NCBI GenBank assembly: GCA_001692895.1
Contig: KV748196.1
Coordinates: 1 to 64,000 of the forward strand
Length of the DNA: 64,000 nucleotides
Direction of reading: 5' to 3'
From: Cenococcum geophilum 1.58
Taxonomy: Eukaryota > Ascomycota > Dothideomycetes > Gloniales > Gloniaceae
Part shown: in pieces, positions 1-11,480 of the stretch
How the letters are laid out: the number at the start of each line of letters is the position of its first letter
Position numbering within the stretch: the first letter of the stretch is position 1
Position numbers and translations under genes: made by a program
Notes under the pieces: model-generated
The model's database searches: none
Told to the model about the DNA's origin: nothing
The model's input: the letters and a program-made list of their open reading frames with translations, nothing else

Positions 1-699
1 TTTAAAGAGGAGATTCGCTTATTTAAGGCGAAATGTAGTAGTAACCACCAGGCCGATCACAATAATTTTAGTAGCATTAGAATCGCCCTATAAAGTTCTA
101 GAATATAACGTTGGCCGATTATTTATAAGGGCGTTGGTTCGTTGTTGATTAATAGCTAAAGAATTTAGTATGGCGCGCGAGTTTGTATAAGAATTACATA
201 CAAATCGGCGCAAGGGACTAACAAATTTCCGAACCGTGTACCAGACGACAACAACATAAGATGATTAATCTGTTATGTAAGCAGCTTATGATTGGTTGAT
301 CGTCTGGGACCGAGATAATTAAGTAGAGGATCGTCCTTCGAGGCTTATGGGCCTATTACGTCATCGTCTTAGGGGTTAAGCTCTTCTTAACCAGTCGCTT
401 AATCTTAATTTCCGCTGGAGTCTACCTGTCGATTTCCACCAGAGTCTACCTACGTCTCGTCCTTATCTAACGTCTCAATAGTCTCTTCCTTTAACGTCTT
501 GTCCAGCTCTTCCTTTGGTATAACCACCCCCCTAGGACGTTCCGTAGAACCGTTCTGCTATAGGGTATACTGCTGTTGGCCAAGCTGCCGAGGGTTATAC
601 TACTAGGCAGGCTGCTGAGTAGGCTGCTAAGCAAATTAAGAATGTGACGTTATGTATAGCAAAAGTCCTATTTCTCTAGGTAATGGTGGATTTATATAT
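1..699 (-). pseudogene. RIP-degraded coding-like relic, part 1 (gag-like?)
   Basis: No intact frame. Read on the minus strand, the stretch from about 650 down to 350 gives a Gln/Pro/Asn-rich low-complexity segment followed by a Lys/Glu/Asp-rich charged stretch, with stops at positions typical of RIP. This fits the tail of a gag-like protein, but nothing diagnostic such as a zinc knuckle is visible. The Copia element beside it appears to have landed inside this relic, because a coding-like minus-strand stretch also lies just beyond the Copia right end (6122-6580). The host identity of the relic (older retroelement or ordinary gene) is unknown. Confidence 0.3.
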
Positions 700-920
700 T
701 GTCAGCCAGGCAGGTATTAAGACAAATGACATAAGCTAGCTGGTAGGTAGAGACGCAGAATTATACAAGTGATCTGTCTTATTTAAGGTGGCTCTAAGAG
801 CCCTAATATACATAAGAGAATTGACCCCCTACAGGGGTCCCTAGAGAGTGATGATATAGGTTAAAACTAATGTCGAACAGCACCCGTCGCACCTCTGTAG
901 TAAGGCTACCTCCGTGGCCA
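700..920 (-). repeat. Copia 3' LTR (left copy)
   Basis: 221 bp, beginning TGTCAG and ending GGCCA on the plus strand. It is matched along its full length by 5901-6121. The two copies differ at roughly twenty positions, essentially all transitions, which is consistent with RIP acting after insertion. Confidence 0.9.
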
Positions 921-3900
921 ACACACCCCCTTAGATCTGACGCAGAGCGGCAGAGCTAGATTACCGGATTAGGCAGTCGGGATAGACGAGCTGGTAGTGA
1001 GCTTTGCTGTTATCCAAGCGTCAATTAACCAGATATCTGATATCGCGGAGCCCTACTACTTTGACGAACTTTTAATAATTTTGCTTTAAGAGAGCTTTAG
1101 TTAGTCCATCTGCAGCTATCTTACTCGTTAGTACCCATTGTACAACAAAGCTTCCGTTTTAGACCTCCTGGCGAAGCCAGAACTAATAGATATCTATATA
1201 TTAAAGTTTTATAGATACCGTAGGGGTCTCTTTCGTCACGATCCATACTAACTGCTAATTATTACAATTAATAATAATGTCCTGTTCTGGGTCGAATCTA
1301 ATAGCTTTAAAGATCTAAACCATATACTTAACCTCCCTACTAATATATAAGAGAGCTAGGAGTTCTACCTCCGTAGTAAACTTAATAACTACCTTTTATC
1401 TAGTTACCTGCCATGCTATAGGCCCATTAAATAAGCTTATTAAGAAACCCTATAAGCTCTAACATGTTAGAGTATTGTTAGCAAAGCTGGCATTAAAAGC
1501 AGCTTTTAGAACCTAGTTTATCTTATATAGCATAATAGTAGAGAACTTAAGAGCGAGGTATCTGGTATTATATAGATAGGTAAGTAGTTAGTTAATCTCC
1601 GCTAAATAAGCTGGCAACGGATTTTATAAAAACTTAGCCAGCCTACTAACTAAAAAGGCGACGTCTAGTTGTATAGTAGATGCCGGATATGTTATAAAAC
1701 CTATATAGCGTTAATATCCTTTTATCTAATTCGGCGTAGCTTCTCCCTTATATAGTATTAATTCCTGGCCCGATAGTGGTGTAGCTAATAGCTTTAGATA
1801 TTCTAGATGGTATATTAAGACTAGCTTCTTAAGATACTAATCTAGACAGAGCTAGAGCTTTCCCTTTTATCAATCTCGTATAACACGAGTGTTTAGGAAT
1901 AAGGTGAATTAAGGTATTTGGCGTATCTCGAATCGATCTTATAGCTACTTTAGGATGTCCTCTATCTGCTAATAACAGCTCGGGTGTCCTACAATTAGGA
2001 TATCGTCAACATAAAAGAATATAAAGATAGGTTTAGTAGGGTAAATATATAGACACAGCTCGTCTAGTACCGCTTTTAAACCTATACTTCGTAGAGCAGC
2101 AGACATTTCTAAAAACCACAATTTAGGAGATTTCCGTAGTCCGTACATTACCTTTCTTAGACAGAGAGAGAATCCAGGCGGTAGGTCTATACCCTTAGGG
2201 GGAATAAGGTAGACCTTATCGTTAACCAAGGCATTAACGAAGGCGTTAACGGCGTTAATCTATATAACATCGAGGTCGAAGCCAGCGATAAGAGCGCATA
2301 GTAGACGGAAGGTTCAATAGGCTGCCGTTATAGCTTTAACCTCCTCTTGTGAGACTACTTAAAGGTCTCCGCAGACGACTAGACGAGCCTTAAATCTCAT
2401 AATAAAGCCGTCTAAATCTTCCTTATACGTAAAGACCTACATAGTAGGAAGTTGATGGACCTTCCCAATTAGTCGTACCTCGTCCCAGGTCTGTTTTCTA
2501 GTTAAGGCCCTTATCTCGGTATAAGCAGCTGCTTTGAATTCTATAGCGTACTTATAATTAAGCATCTCTTTCCATAACTTTAGTGGTGGTGGAAAATCGT
2601 CTCGATGTCTGTACGTCTTTATAGCAGCAGTATAGAAAGCGTAAGCCAATGGTATCGTATCTAAATTAATAATATCATCACCGTTATTAATTTAAACCGC
2701 AAAGGCTCGTTATTGTAGATCCTAATTTAGCATATCTTTCTTCTTTACTGTAGGCCACTTTTCACGGCCAGAACGTCTCTTACCCCCTAACGATGAGCCT
2801 GCTATCATCTAAGGTTCGGAACGAGGTATAGGATCTATAAACGGTGGTTTAGTGACTTCAGAAGATGACCGAGTGGTAGATAATATCTATAAAGTAGATA
2901 CTACGGTAGATGGTAATTGCTAAGGCGCCGAAGACGCTAATAGTTTAAACGGTTCTAAAGTTAGCTCCGGGGTAGGTAGCTAACGGAGTTCTTCTATTAA
3001 GATCTGAATGCTTTTTAATATAGGAGTAACGTTAATATTTGCTAAATGCGGTAGTCCTATATCTAGTTCTTTGTTAAAGTTCTCCATTTAGTCCTTACTG
3101 CCATCTTAAAGATTATCTAGTAGGTCCTAGACTTGTTAAAAACAGTTCTTTTAAGCCTATAAGATAATAAGGTGTTCTAGTGTTTCGGGAGATTAATATC
3201 TCTTTAACTTATTAATTTGTACATCACGAGATCGGATAATACGGTTGGTGGTTAGTATCTATATCCTATAGATATTTAACGCTTCTATACCAATAAGATA
3301 ACCTATTTAGGCTTATAGCTTAAACTTTGCCTTCCTAGGAATGCCGTATTTAATAAGCACGTAGGTTAAAGATCCGGCTATATAAAGTCCTACTAGCTAT
3401 AGCTTCCATTTATAAAGTATCTTAAATAGGGTCTTTTAGTCAATGGACTTAATAGGAGTTCGATTAAGTAGGAATACTACTAAAAGCACAAACTCGGGCC
3501 ATAGATCCACGGGTAACTTTGCTTTAATAACAATAGTCCTTACTTATTTAAAAATGGCTCTTCCTAACCTCTTTATAGGTCCATTTTAAGCTAAAGTATA
3601 TAGTATTAATTGCTTAATAACACCTCCATTAAGTTAGATAAGATTCTTTACCCTAGCGCCTATATCTTACTTCTTATCCATATACTAAATACGGATACCT
3701 TAAGCATTAAATTTCTTTATAAATGCTATCATTGATTTAAAGAGTAGGAGTAGTATCTCTTACTCATAGTTCTTAATAGGAAAAGCATAATAGTACTTTG
3801 TATAGTTATACTAAAAGTAAGCTATATACGTATCTCTATTAAACCCGTCTTCTTTTATAATAACATTAAAGTAAACACGTTTAAAAGGGTAGGTTCCCTT

Positions 3901-5900
3901 TATTAATATTCTACAAGATATCTGCTAAGTTATTTTTCCTAGAACATATAGTTTACAAAGTGGTACACTATATAGAGTTCTTCCTCTGTCCGTCTTAACC
4001 ACTTTAACCCCATCTGCCGCAGTTAGCAGATAATCCACTAACTCCATATCATAGTATAGTAAGCGTTAATGCTATACTTTATTATATGCTAAGGTCTTAA
4101 AGAATCTGGTGGAAGTAGCGTAGGTAGTAGGAGTAGGTAGTAAGTAGGTAATGGCATTAATAAGATAGAGACCTCCGTATTCTATAAGGTTAGTAAATAG
4201 GCTTCCGTTATCCCTATAGCGCAGATAATTTATAAATTAGTTAATAATTACTTTAACCCTACAGAGCTTTGCTGCGGATATTAGATTGGTATAAAAATAG
4301 GGAGTATACGCTATGTTCCTTAATGTCAGATACCAAGTTAGGCGTTATTTTCCCACCTTAATTGCTAAGTTAATATCACCGTATCCATAGATTTCTGCCC
4401 CAGAATCTCTAGCTATTGCTATAGACATACTTAGCTTAAAGTTACGGAAGTATCTAATATTGTTATAGAAGTGGGTGTCTACCATAGTGTTGTACCCCTA
4501 GGCATTAATCAACGACAGATTTAGGTAATCGTGCGATGATAATAATAAGAAGGATATTAATACAGCAGCCGCTATAGCTCAGGGCCTGTCTAGATCCTTA
4601 ATCTTTTTAGTAGTAGACGAAGCTAACGGAGACGTCCTTAACCTAGGACCTTCCTGCTTAATCTACTTAAGCCTTTTGTTATAATACTGCTTATTTATTA
4701 GGACCTTAAGCTATTCTTAACACTTCCTTAAATAACCGTTATTCGGTATAAAGTTCGGACCTTAAAGAGACTAAAACAGTTACTTGCAGTTCTTTAACTT
4801 ATAGGGTAAACCACAAGCAAAGCACTTTGCCTTAGGTAATTAAGAAGGTACTAGGGTAGTAAACGTCGTAGGATCTATAAATAGCTATCCTAAGAGTATA
4901 GTATAGGCGTTATATCCCGTATTCGGATGCTTATAAAGGAGGTTAAATTCCTTAATTATTATCGCCATTTTAAGCTTCTCTAACCTTTTTACTACCTTTT
5001 AAATAAAGGCATAATATAGAGCTGGACAGATTTCCTTATAGTCCTAGATAAAGGCTCGTATAACGCTGCTCTCTGTTACCTCTATTAACCCTTCCTCTAG
5101 CTCTTCGCCATTCTGTATAATAGTGATATAAAACTAAAGCCATAACTCCAGTATCTGGCGTTTAGGCCCTTATTTCCGTTTCTTAAGATCGTCTAATACC
5201 ATTTGCTGCAACGTAGCTTAAAATGGCTTTACTACCTTCTTTAGCTGTCTTAGAACCGAATGTAGTGTAGTAAGATTCTTGAGATACCTAGAGAAGTTGG
5301 TGCCCACGGTGGTATATAAAAATGCTGCAAACGTGTAGAGCTTCTCTTCCCGTTTTAGGTAATCTTGTTATTAAAGCTTATAGAGCTTAAAGAGCATTCT
5401 CTATATCTCTAGAGGTTGCTAAGTTTGTTATCCTTATTAACTCGATAACCTAGGTATAGCTGTTCCAGTAGATACTAGAGTTACTATTAGATCTGCAGGA
5501 GCTGTAGAATCCACTGCTAGTGTTACAGAAGCTGCTGCTACTACTGCAGGTGCTGTAGGAGCTGCTGCTATCGAAGGTATGGCTGGCTTATTATTTTCTT
5601 TAATTTCGTTCTCCGTCTTATCTGGGTTAATATAGTCCTAGATCTTCGCAAAACTTGCTTTTTAGCGGATAAATTAAAACTATATAGGCCAGTCTTTCTA
5701 GGTTAGCAAAAGAGGATTAGTAGAGTCCGTTATTATAGGTGCCATAGTGGCTTTTATTATTTTCTTAAGGTTATGTAAAGAGACGCGCTTACGCGTAAAG
5801 CACGCGATATTTCGTAACGAACTATACTTAAAGAGGCTTAGTAGTAGTCGTCTGGCCACTAAGATCTCCCTAGTGCTTAGAAGGTTACCAGGCTTATAAC

Positions 5901-6121
5901 TGTCAGCTAGGTAGGTATTAAGACAAATAATATAAGCTAGCTAGTAGGTAGAGATACAGAATTATACAAGTAATCTGTCTTATTTAAGGTGGCTCTAAAA
6001 GCCCTAATATATATAAGAGAATTGACCCCCTATAGGGGTCCCTAGAGAGTAATAATACAGGTTAAAACTGATATCAAACAGCACCCGTCGCACCTCTGTA
6101 GTAAGGCTACCTCCGTAGCCA
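5901..6121 (-). repeat. Copia 5' LTR (right copy)
   Basis: 221 bp, the same length as the left LTR and aligned to it without gaps. This copy is the more strongly AT-shifted of the two. The internal side (about 5880-5900) is where a primer-binding site would lie, but I could not assign a tRNA. Confidence 0.9.
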
Positions 6122-6580
6122 ATATATATATTAAAGGTCCTATAAAGATCTCGTTAAGTTTACAAGAAGTAAAGAATCTATTGGTATTGATATGGTCTAG
6201 GACTTCCTCTTTAGTCCATTTCGTTTGGTCCTCCTCGCATAATATATCGTATAAAGACTGTGTAATAGTAACTCGCTTATTAACCTATACACCTTAGTGA
6301 CGTAAAAGGGTTCGTAAGTTATAGGTAGCTATACGGTTATAAGCCTTAAAAGTAGCTTCCGTAAAGTCTACAAAGTCTTCCTAGTATTGCTCCTATAAGT
6401 CGTCATTGTTTATAAGCTTAAAATATCCGTATTTAACGATTTTAAACTTAATATAGTCGTTAACGTCGCTTATAGACGTAAGGTCGACTCCCTAACTCCA
6501 CTTCTTTTAACCTTCACTAATTTGCTTAGTTATATCTGCTATGTTATATAGCGTAGTATGTCTGTATAAGCTATAGTGGG
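6122..6580 (-). pseudogene. RIP-degraded coding-like relic, part 2
   Basis: The minus strand holds a fairly clean coding-like stretch of about 140 codons. It contains local segments such as GVDLTSISDVNDYIKFKIV and KWTKEEVLDHINTNRFFTS, with only a few RIP-type stops. I do not recognise the family. It is acidic and rich in Thr/Asn, with a charged helical look compatible with the N-terminal half of a gag protein. It abuts the Copia 5' LTR directly, so the Copia insertion probably split it from the relic at 1-699. Confidence 0.35.
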
Positions 6581-6603
6581 TGGTAATAGCTTGTAGCGGG
6601 TGG

Positions 6604-6790
6604 AGGAGGTCTTATAACGGTCCGTAAAATTGATTAGCGGGTCCGTAACGGTTCGAGAGGTCTTATAGTGGTCCGTAAAGGCGATTAACGGGTCTGTAAC
6701 GTTTTATAAAAGGGTAGGGGGTTTCCATAAGAGGTCCGGAGGGGTTTAAGGTTCGAGGGGGTTAAGGATAGGGGGTTTTATAAGGGTTTA
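6604..6790. repeat. Short GGTCCGTAA-type repeats
   Basis: Two imperfect copies of a unit of about 50 bp (6606-6655 and 6654-6703) share GAGGTCTTATA and GGTCCGTAA. They are followed by G-rich degenerate copies to about 6790. Nothing coding is seen here. The remaining sequence to 6937 has no feature I can name. Confidence 0.5.
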
Positions 6791-6942
6791 TATTCGCGTC
6801 TATAAACTTCCGGTAAACCGTACTAAGACTTAAATAAGTATACAAAATTAGTGATAGTCCGTAATCCCCAACTTCCGACCTTTTAGTAGGTCGTACTAGG
6901 AGTCTAAACGGGTAGTCGCTGTCGAGTATCGCTCGGGGAAGG

Positions 6943-7124
6943 TGTCACAGTACGTGCGGACTGTCAAGGTACGATGTACGAGGTGACTGTATATCATTGA
7001 CAAACGATGTCGTGTGAGGATCTATGTAGGAGGTAAGGTGGTATATATACACGTCGCTCAGGGGTCAGGTCCGTGCTCATGCATACGCGTAGCCATAACA
7101 ACGCGTCAGGTCAGTGCCGTGACA
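6943..7124. mobile_element. Solo LTR, 182 bp, with GAAGG duplication
   Basis: The segment starts TGTCAC and ends CCGTGACA, giving an inverted terminal TGTCAC/GTGACA pair. It is flanked by the perfect 5-bp direct repeat GAAGG (6938-6942 and 7125-7129). A TATA-like GGTATATATA lies inside. GC content is near normal and RIP signs are weak, so it is probably younger than its surroundings. No internal region or second LTR is present, so this is a recombination product of an LTR element, orientation unassigned. Confidence 0.8.
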
Positions 7125-7203
7125 GAAGGTATCGAGTGATTGCTGATCTATGCGCGCTTACTGATTAGTGTTTATACCAACTTAATAGTATAAGTAAGTT
7201 ATA

Positions 7204-8087
7204 GAAGTCTCCGCCAGGAAATGCACGCCGCCAGGAAATGCACGGTCCAACCCCACCAAAATATATTAAAATACACCTTTTTAAAAAGCTTATAACTTAA
7301 TAATTATAAAAGATATTAATATAAAATTTTAAATATAATTTATTAAATAGTAAATATATTATTTTATGAAATAAAAATTATAAAATTGTAATATATGCAT
7401 ATTAAAAACTAAGTTTATTAAATACTAAATTTAATATTAAATATAACTGTTAATAACAATTATATACTACTTATTATTAAACTAAATTATTTTATTTTAT
7501 ATATATATTAAATAATTAAAAGTTTTTATAATATTTTAAGCTTTATAATTATATAATTGAATTATTTATATTAATATTTAACAAAAAGTATATATTTCTA
7601 TTTTTAAATTATAAATATTACTTTAATATTACAAAAAATATTTTTAATATAATATATTATAATTGTAATTTACAATAAAACTATATTTAGTTATATTTTT
7701 ATATTATCTATCATTTTTTTATAATTTTTTATAATTTTTTAAAAAAATTCTTATTAAATTATAATTTTATTATAAATAATATAAAATTTTGTTGACTTTT
7801 TTTAAAAATTGAATTAATATACTTTAATAAAAGTATCAAAAATTAAAATTGAATTAAAATTAAATCATTTTAATAACTTATTACTTTACTAATATAAAAG
7901 TTTAACAATTTAATAATTTAACATATTTACTAGTTTTTTTATATTTTATATTTTTTTGCAAAACTTTATATATTTAAATATACTATATTTAAATTTTAGG
8001 TCATTTTGTTCAAAGGGTAGTTTTTAAATATAAAAATATTGGAAAGCGTGCATGACTTAGCGGCGTGCATGATCTGGCGGAGACTTC
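7204..8087. mobile_element. Non-autonomous TA-flanked DNA transposon, 884 bp
   Basis: Terminal inverted repeats of about 41 bp start GAAGTCTCCGCCAG at both ends and are flanked by TA (7202-7203 and 8088-8089), as for Tc1/mariner-type insertion. Each end holds two tandem 17-bp units of form CCGCCAGnnnATGCACG. The left pair is identical, and the right pair differs at a few sites. The interior is very AT-rich and has no frame. The TA duplication and the absence of a transposase make it a MITE-like derivative. The parent family is not visible in the window, though the interior resembles 63385-63480. Confidence 0.85.
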
Positions 8088-8089
8088 TA

Positions 8090-8217
8090 TCCTAGGGCAC
8101 GAAATACGTATAGTATTGTATGCTCTTTAGGATAATGGTAACTGTCTCTTATATTAAAGCAGACTACGTGGTCTATACACTAATGCGACCTCCCCCTAAT
8201 TAGTCAGTACTTTAGGG
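8090..8217. other. Unassigned spacer
   Basis: No gene, repeat or terminal structure was recognised between the TA element and the 28-bp tandem array. Confidence 0.4.
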
Positions 8218-8309
8218 GTGCACTAGACGCGTAAGCGGGTGGTTAGTGCACCAAACGCGTAAACGCGTAGTTGGTGTACCAAACGAGTAAGCACGCGGTT
8301 GGTATAACA
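8218..8309. repeat. 28-bp tandem repeat, 3 copies plus a partial
   Basis: Three successive 28-bp units begin GTGCACTAGACGCG, GTGCACCAAACGCG and GTGTACCAAACGAG, then a partial unit (GTATAACA) follows. The copies differ mainly by transitions. Function unknown. Confidence 0.8.
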
Positions 8310-8429
8310 GGTGCTGTAATTATACAGGTTCCTTTTACTTTTAAAAATTCTTATTTATAGCTCGATTTGACCTTAGTAGTGACCTTTACTTTAGATATAT
8401 TACTATAGTACTAGATAATTAATAGCCTA

Positions 8430-8822
8430 CGTTTTATGGGGTAACTAGGGTGCGAGTTGGCTCTAAATTTTATATTAATGGGGTGGGAATATTAAGAATA
8501 AATATTGGATATACCCCTTAATATTGGCCTAAGTTTTAACTAAAAATAAGATCTTATTTTAAGAACTAGATCCGATTCTAAAGACTATATTTTAATTTTA
8601 AAGACTATATCTTAATTCTAGGTTCTAGCTTAAATTATAATCCTAAAAACTAGATTTAATTCTAGAGACTAGATCCTAATTCCTGTTTTAGATATAGGCT
8701 AATTAACTACTATAAAAAGGGGCGTAATTTTAAAAATTAGATCTAGTTCTAGGAACTAGAACCTATTTTTAGGAAGGTTAACTATATCTATATTTAGTGT
8801 ATTAGATTTAGCTTATTTTAGG
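8430..8822. repeat. Degenerate AACTAGATC-type low-complexity repeats
   Basis: Variants of AAAGACTAGATCTTAATTCT recur irregularly from about 8530 to 8770. There is no coding signal. The segment ends at the Gypsy insertion point, whose target duplication ACTAG occupies 8823-8827. Confidence 0.5.
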
Positions 8823-9199
8823 ACTAGTGTTATAGACGCTTTAAGTACAATGTTATAACTACTTAGAGAGGAGTCGGAAGAAGCTAGTTAGTTAATTTAG
8901 GCACGGTCTAGGATGGAGCCGATAGAGCTATATAATAAGGAATAGTAACTAAGGTTATATAACGTTATACGCAGTATATAAAGGGAATGTACGTATAATA
9001 TGTATAACACGTACCTTACGTATAAAGGGGATTTCTTAGGAGTACGGTTGTGTATTTAAAGGACCATAGTCCCTATATCAGGAAAATGTTTATACCTCCT
9101 AATAGTACTAATAGGTTCCTAATAGCTCCTATTAGGGCTGTTAGGAGCTCCAGGAGACACTTATACTCGGCTTCCTATTAGGAGGTCGCTCGGACCGCC

Positions 9200-9360
9200 C
9201 GGACTATTAGGACTTTTAGGACCTCTAGGACCTCTAGGACCTCTAGGACCATTAGGACCTCTAGGACCTCTAAGACCTCTAGGACTATTAGGACCTCCAA
9301 GACCTCTAGGACCATTAGGACTGTTAGGACTATTAGGACAATTAGGACAATTAGGACAAT
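9200..9360 (+). repeat. 9-bp AGGACCTCT-type array in X
   Basis: AGGACCTCT, AGGACCATT and AGGACTATT variants recur every 9 bp. The array is mirrored as the reverse complement at about 16490-16565 in X-right. Confidence 0.8.
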
Positions 9361-9675
9361 AATTAAATTTTAAATTTTAAAAATAAGGTATATTAATGCT
9401 CTAGTATTTATAGCTAGCTAATAAGTATAAAAACCAGTTTAATTTTAGGCGTTATTCTATATATAAGGAATCTAAATAGTCCAAATCAATCCTTCCTGCC
9501 TACTACCTGTGTTTGTGTCTGTATCTATTATAGAAGCCCTACGTTATTCTAAGGGGACGATCGCTCGGGCGTTAAGCGATTAATTAAGGGGGAAGCCTTC
9601 GCAGAGGCTCCAAATCGTTAATTGGCGGTATTCCCGATAATCCGCCGGTTGTGTACTGATTTCCTAACTAGGCCT

Positions 9676-9905
9676 AGTGCCTGCCTACCTACCTGCCTGC
9701 CTACCTACTTGCCTACCTGCCTACCTACCTACTTGCCTACCTACCTGCCTGCCTACCTACCTACCTACTTACCTACCTGCCTACTTGCCTGCCTACCTGC
9801 CTACCTACCTACCTACCTACCTGTACCTATCTGTGCCTACCTATTTATACTTACCTGTTTGTGCCTACCTGTCTATGCCTACCTATCTATGCCTACCTGT
9901 TATGC
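9676..9905 (+). repeat. CCTACCTG microsatellite in X
   Basis: Long run of CCTA/CCTG tetramers grading into longer degenerate units. It yields apparent frames of repeated Leu-Pro-Thr-Tyr in several phases. These are not a protein. X-right has the matching array at about 15885-16150. Confidence 0.85.
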
Positions 9906-10209
9906 CTACTTATCTATACCTACCTATTTATATCTATTATTTAGGGGAGAAGTCGGCCCGATTAAAGGCTCTGCTTAATTTAATTATAATTAATTATATT
10001 AATTTAAATTGTTCTCTATGGGCGTTTGCTGGCTATATATTTAAATAATAGTTATCTAGGGTGCCTCTCCAAGAGGCCCTAATTCGATTTAATTCGGTAA
10101 TAGGGTAATATTAAGGCTCTAGTTCGATTCGATCAATCGATTAAATTAATCGTGGTGTTTACTAGCTAGTCGTTTAAACGATTATTGTCTGGTGACGGCG
10201 ACGGTCGTA

Positions 10210-10513
10210 TCCCTTGACCCGTTAGGGCGAGCAGAGTGGAAGGCCCGTGCGCGAACACCAGAATCAGAACAACGCGTAGAATTAAACCATTAAATATACC
10301 ACCACCATGCCTTCTAATCACGCTAGAATTGATGTAGATCCTGTTTAGAAGACTCAGTATAAGATTCCCCCAAATAAGACGGCGAAAAAAACCCCCCAGA
10401 AGCCTTGGCCACTCCCCGAATTGTATATTCCTAAGCACGGCTACCGAATCCTACCGATCTGATTGGTGGACTCTTATCGATAACCTGCGTGCCCAAGTTG
10501 ACGGGTTAAGGGA
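10210..10513. mobile_element. Small TIR element inserted in X-left
   Basis: About 304 bp present in X-left and absent from X-right. The termini are CCCTTGACCCGT and, inverted, CCCTTAACCCGT, giving 12-bp TIRs with one transition. With a leading T it is flanked by TA (10208-10209 and 10514-10515). Against the X-right sequence alone, the duplicated bases would read AT. It is less AT-shifted than its host and has no transposase. It fits a Tc1/mariner-type MITE. The frame covering 10166-10438 crosses its boundary and is not a gene. Confidence 0.7.
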
Positions 10514-10814
10514 TAGTTCTAGCGACGGTCCTCTCCTACCTACCTACTTACCTACCTATCTGCCTGCCTACCTACCTGCCTATATTAGTATCTAATTTAA
10601 TTTAGGGGAGGGGTCGGCCCGATTAAAGGCTCTAATTGATTTAGATTGTTCTCTACGGCCATTTATTAGCTGTATATTCGAACGGTAGTCGTCTAGGGTG
10701 CCTCCCTAGGAGGCCTTAGTTCGATTCGGTAATAGGCCAATATTAAAGCTCTGGTTTAATTCGATCGATTAATTAATTAAATCGTTTATAGTATTCGCTA
10801 GCTGGTTATTTTAA

Positions 10815-11065
10815 AAGGTCGTTATCTAGTTCTAGTAACGGTCGTATGGTTCTGGTAATAGTCGTCTAGTTTTAGTAACGATTATCTAGTTCTGGTAACG
10901 GTTGTCTAGTTTTAGTAACGGTTGTCTGGTTCTAGTAACGGTTATCTAGTTCTAGTAACGGTCGTCTAGCTTTAGGACGGTTATCTAGTTCTAGCAACGG
11001 TTATCTAGTTCTAGTGACGGTTATATAGTTCTAGCAATAGACGTCTAGTTCTAGCGACGGTTCTC
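10815..11065 (+). repeat. 20-bp tandem array in X
   Basis: About eleven units of 20 bp of the type GTCGTCTAGTTCTAGTAACG, differing mostly by transitions. The reverse-complement counterpart in X-right lies at about 15060-15310. Confidence 0.8.
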
Positions 11066-11209
11066 TACTAGCTGCCGTTCTAGTACCTCCTAAGGTAGGG
11101 AGGATATAAGGAAGGGTAAAAAATAAGGTAGCTATAAAGGGGGTAGCTTGACAGAGGCACGTGTAGGGCTATTAGGAATATAGTGGGGACCTAATAGTAA
11201 TATATATTA

Positions 11210-11480
11210 TACGGAGCTTCGTATAGAGCCTTTGTACGCAGAGCTTCGCGTAGAGCCTCGTGTAGAGCTTTGTATAGAGCCTCCGTATATAAAGCTTTGC
11301 GTAGAGCCTTGTGTAGAGCCTTATACAGAGCCTTTATGCGTAAAGCTTTGTGTAAAGCTTTGTGTAGAGCCTTATACAAAGCTTTATACAAAGCCTTGTA
11401 TAGAGCTTCGTATAAATTTTGTGTAGAGCTTTATATAGAGTTTCGTGTAGAGCTTTGTATAGAGCTTCGTGTAGAGCTTT
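11210..11480 (+). repeat. 12-bp tandem array in X
   Basis: About twenty units of AGAGCTTCGTGT/AGAGCCTCGTGT type, mostly 12 bp and some 15 bp. Because the unit is a multiple of three, overlapping frames stay open on both strands (YKALYKAL-like and VEPCVEPY-like). These are repeat artefacts. The counterpart in X-right is at about 14615-14930. Confidence 0.8.

Larger units (their letters stand above)
700..6121 (-). mobile_element. Ty1/Copia LTR retrotransposon fossil
   Basis: A whole-length but heavily broken Copia element on the minus strand, bounded by two 221-bp LTRs. A gag zinc-knuckle-like segment (CFACGLPYKLKNC) lies near 4775-4830, followed by text resembling the LFEELRPE stretch of dothideomycete Copia proteins. 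Towards lower coordinates come the expected integrase zone (about 3.1-4.5 kb), the start of the reverse transcriptase (2437-2649, with KQTWDEV) and the RT core (1969-2229, with VMYGLRKSPKLW and FYVDDILIVG). RNase H lies around 1.0-1.6 kb. The order gag-integrase-RT-RNase H is that of Copia. A purine-rich tract adjoins the 3' LTR (about 921-934). Breaks are very numerous (dozens) and are the kind RIP causes. The AT-rich flanks (TATAT/ATATA) do not settle the target duplication. Confidence 0.9.

Noticed and set aside
9622-10048. Overlapping 118- and 123-codon Leu-Pro-Thr-Tyr-rich frames
   Set aside because: Produced by the CCTA/CCTG microsatellite in element X. The same happens in three phases on the other strand in X-right (15812-16208). 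No domain or composition expected of a protein.
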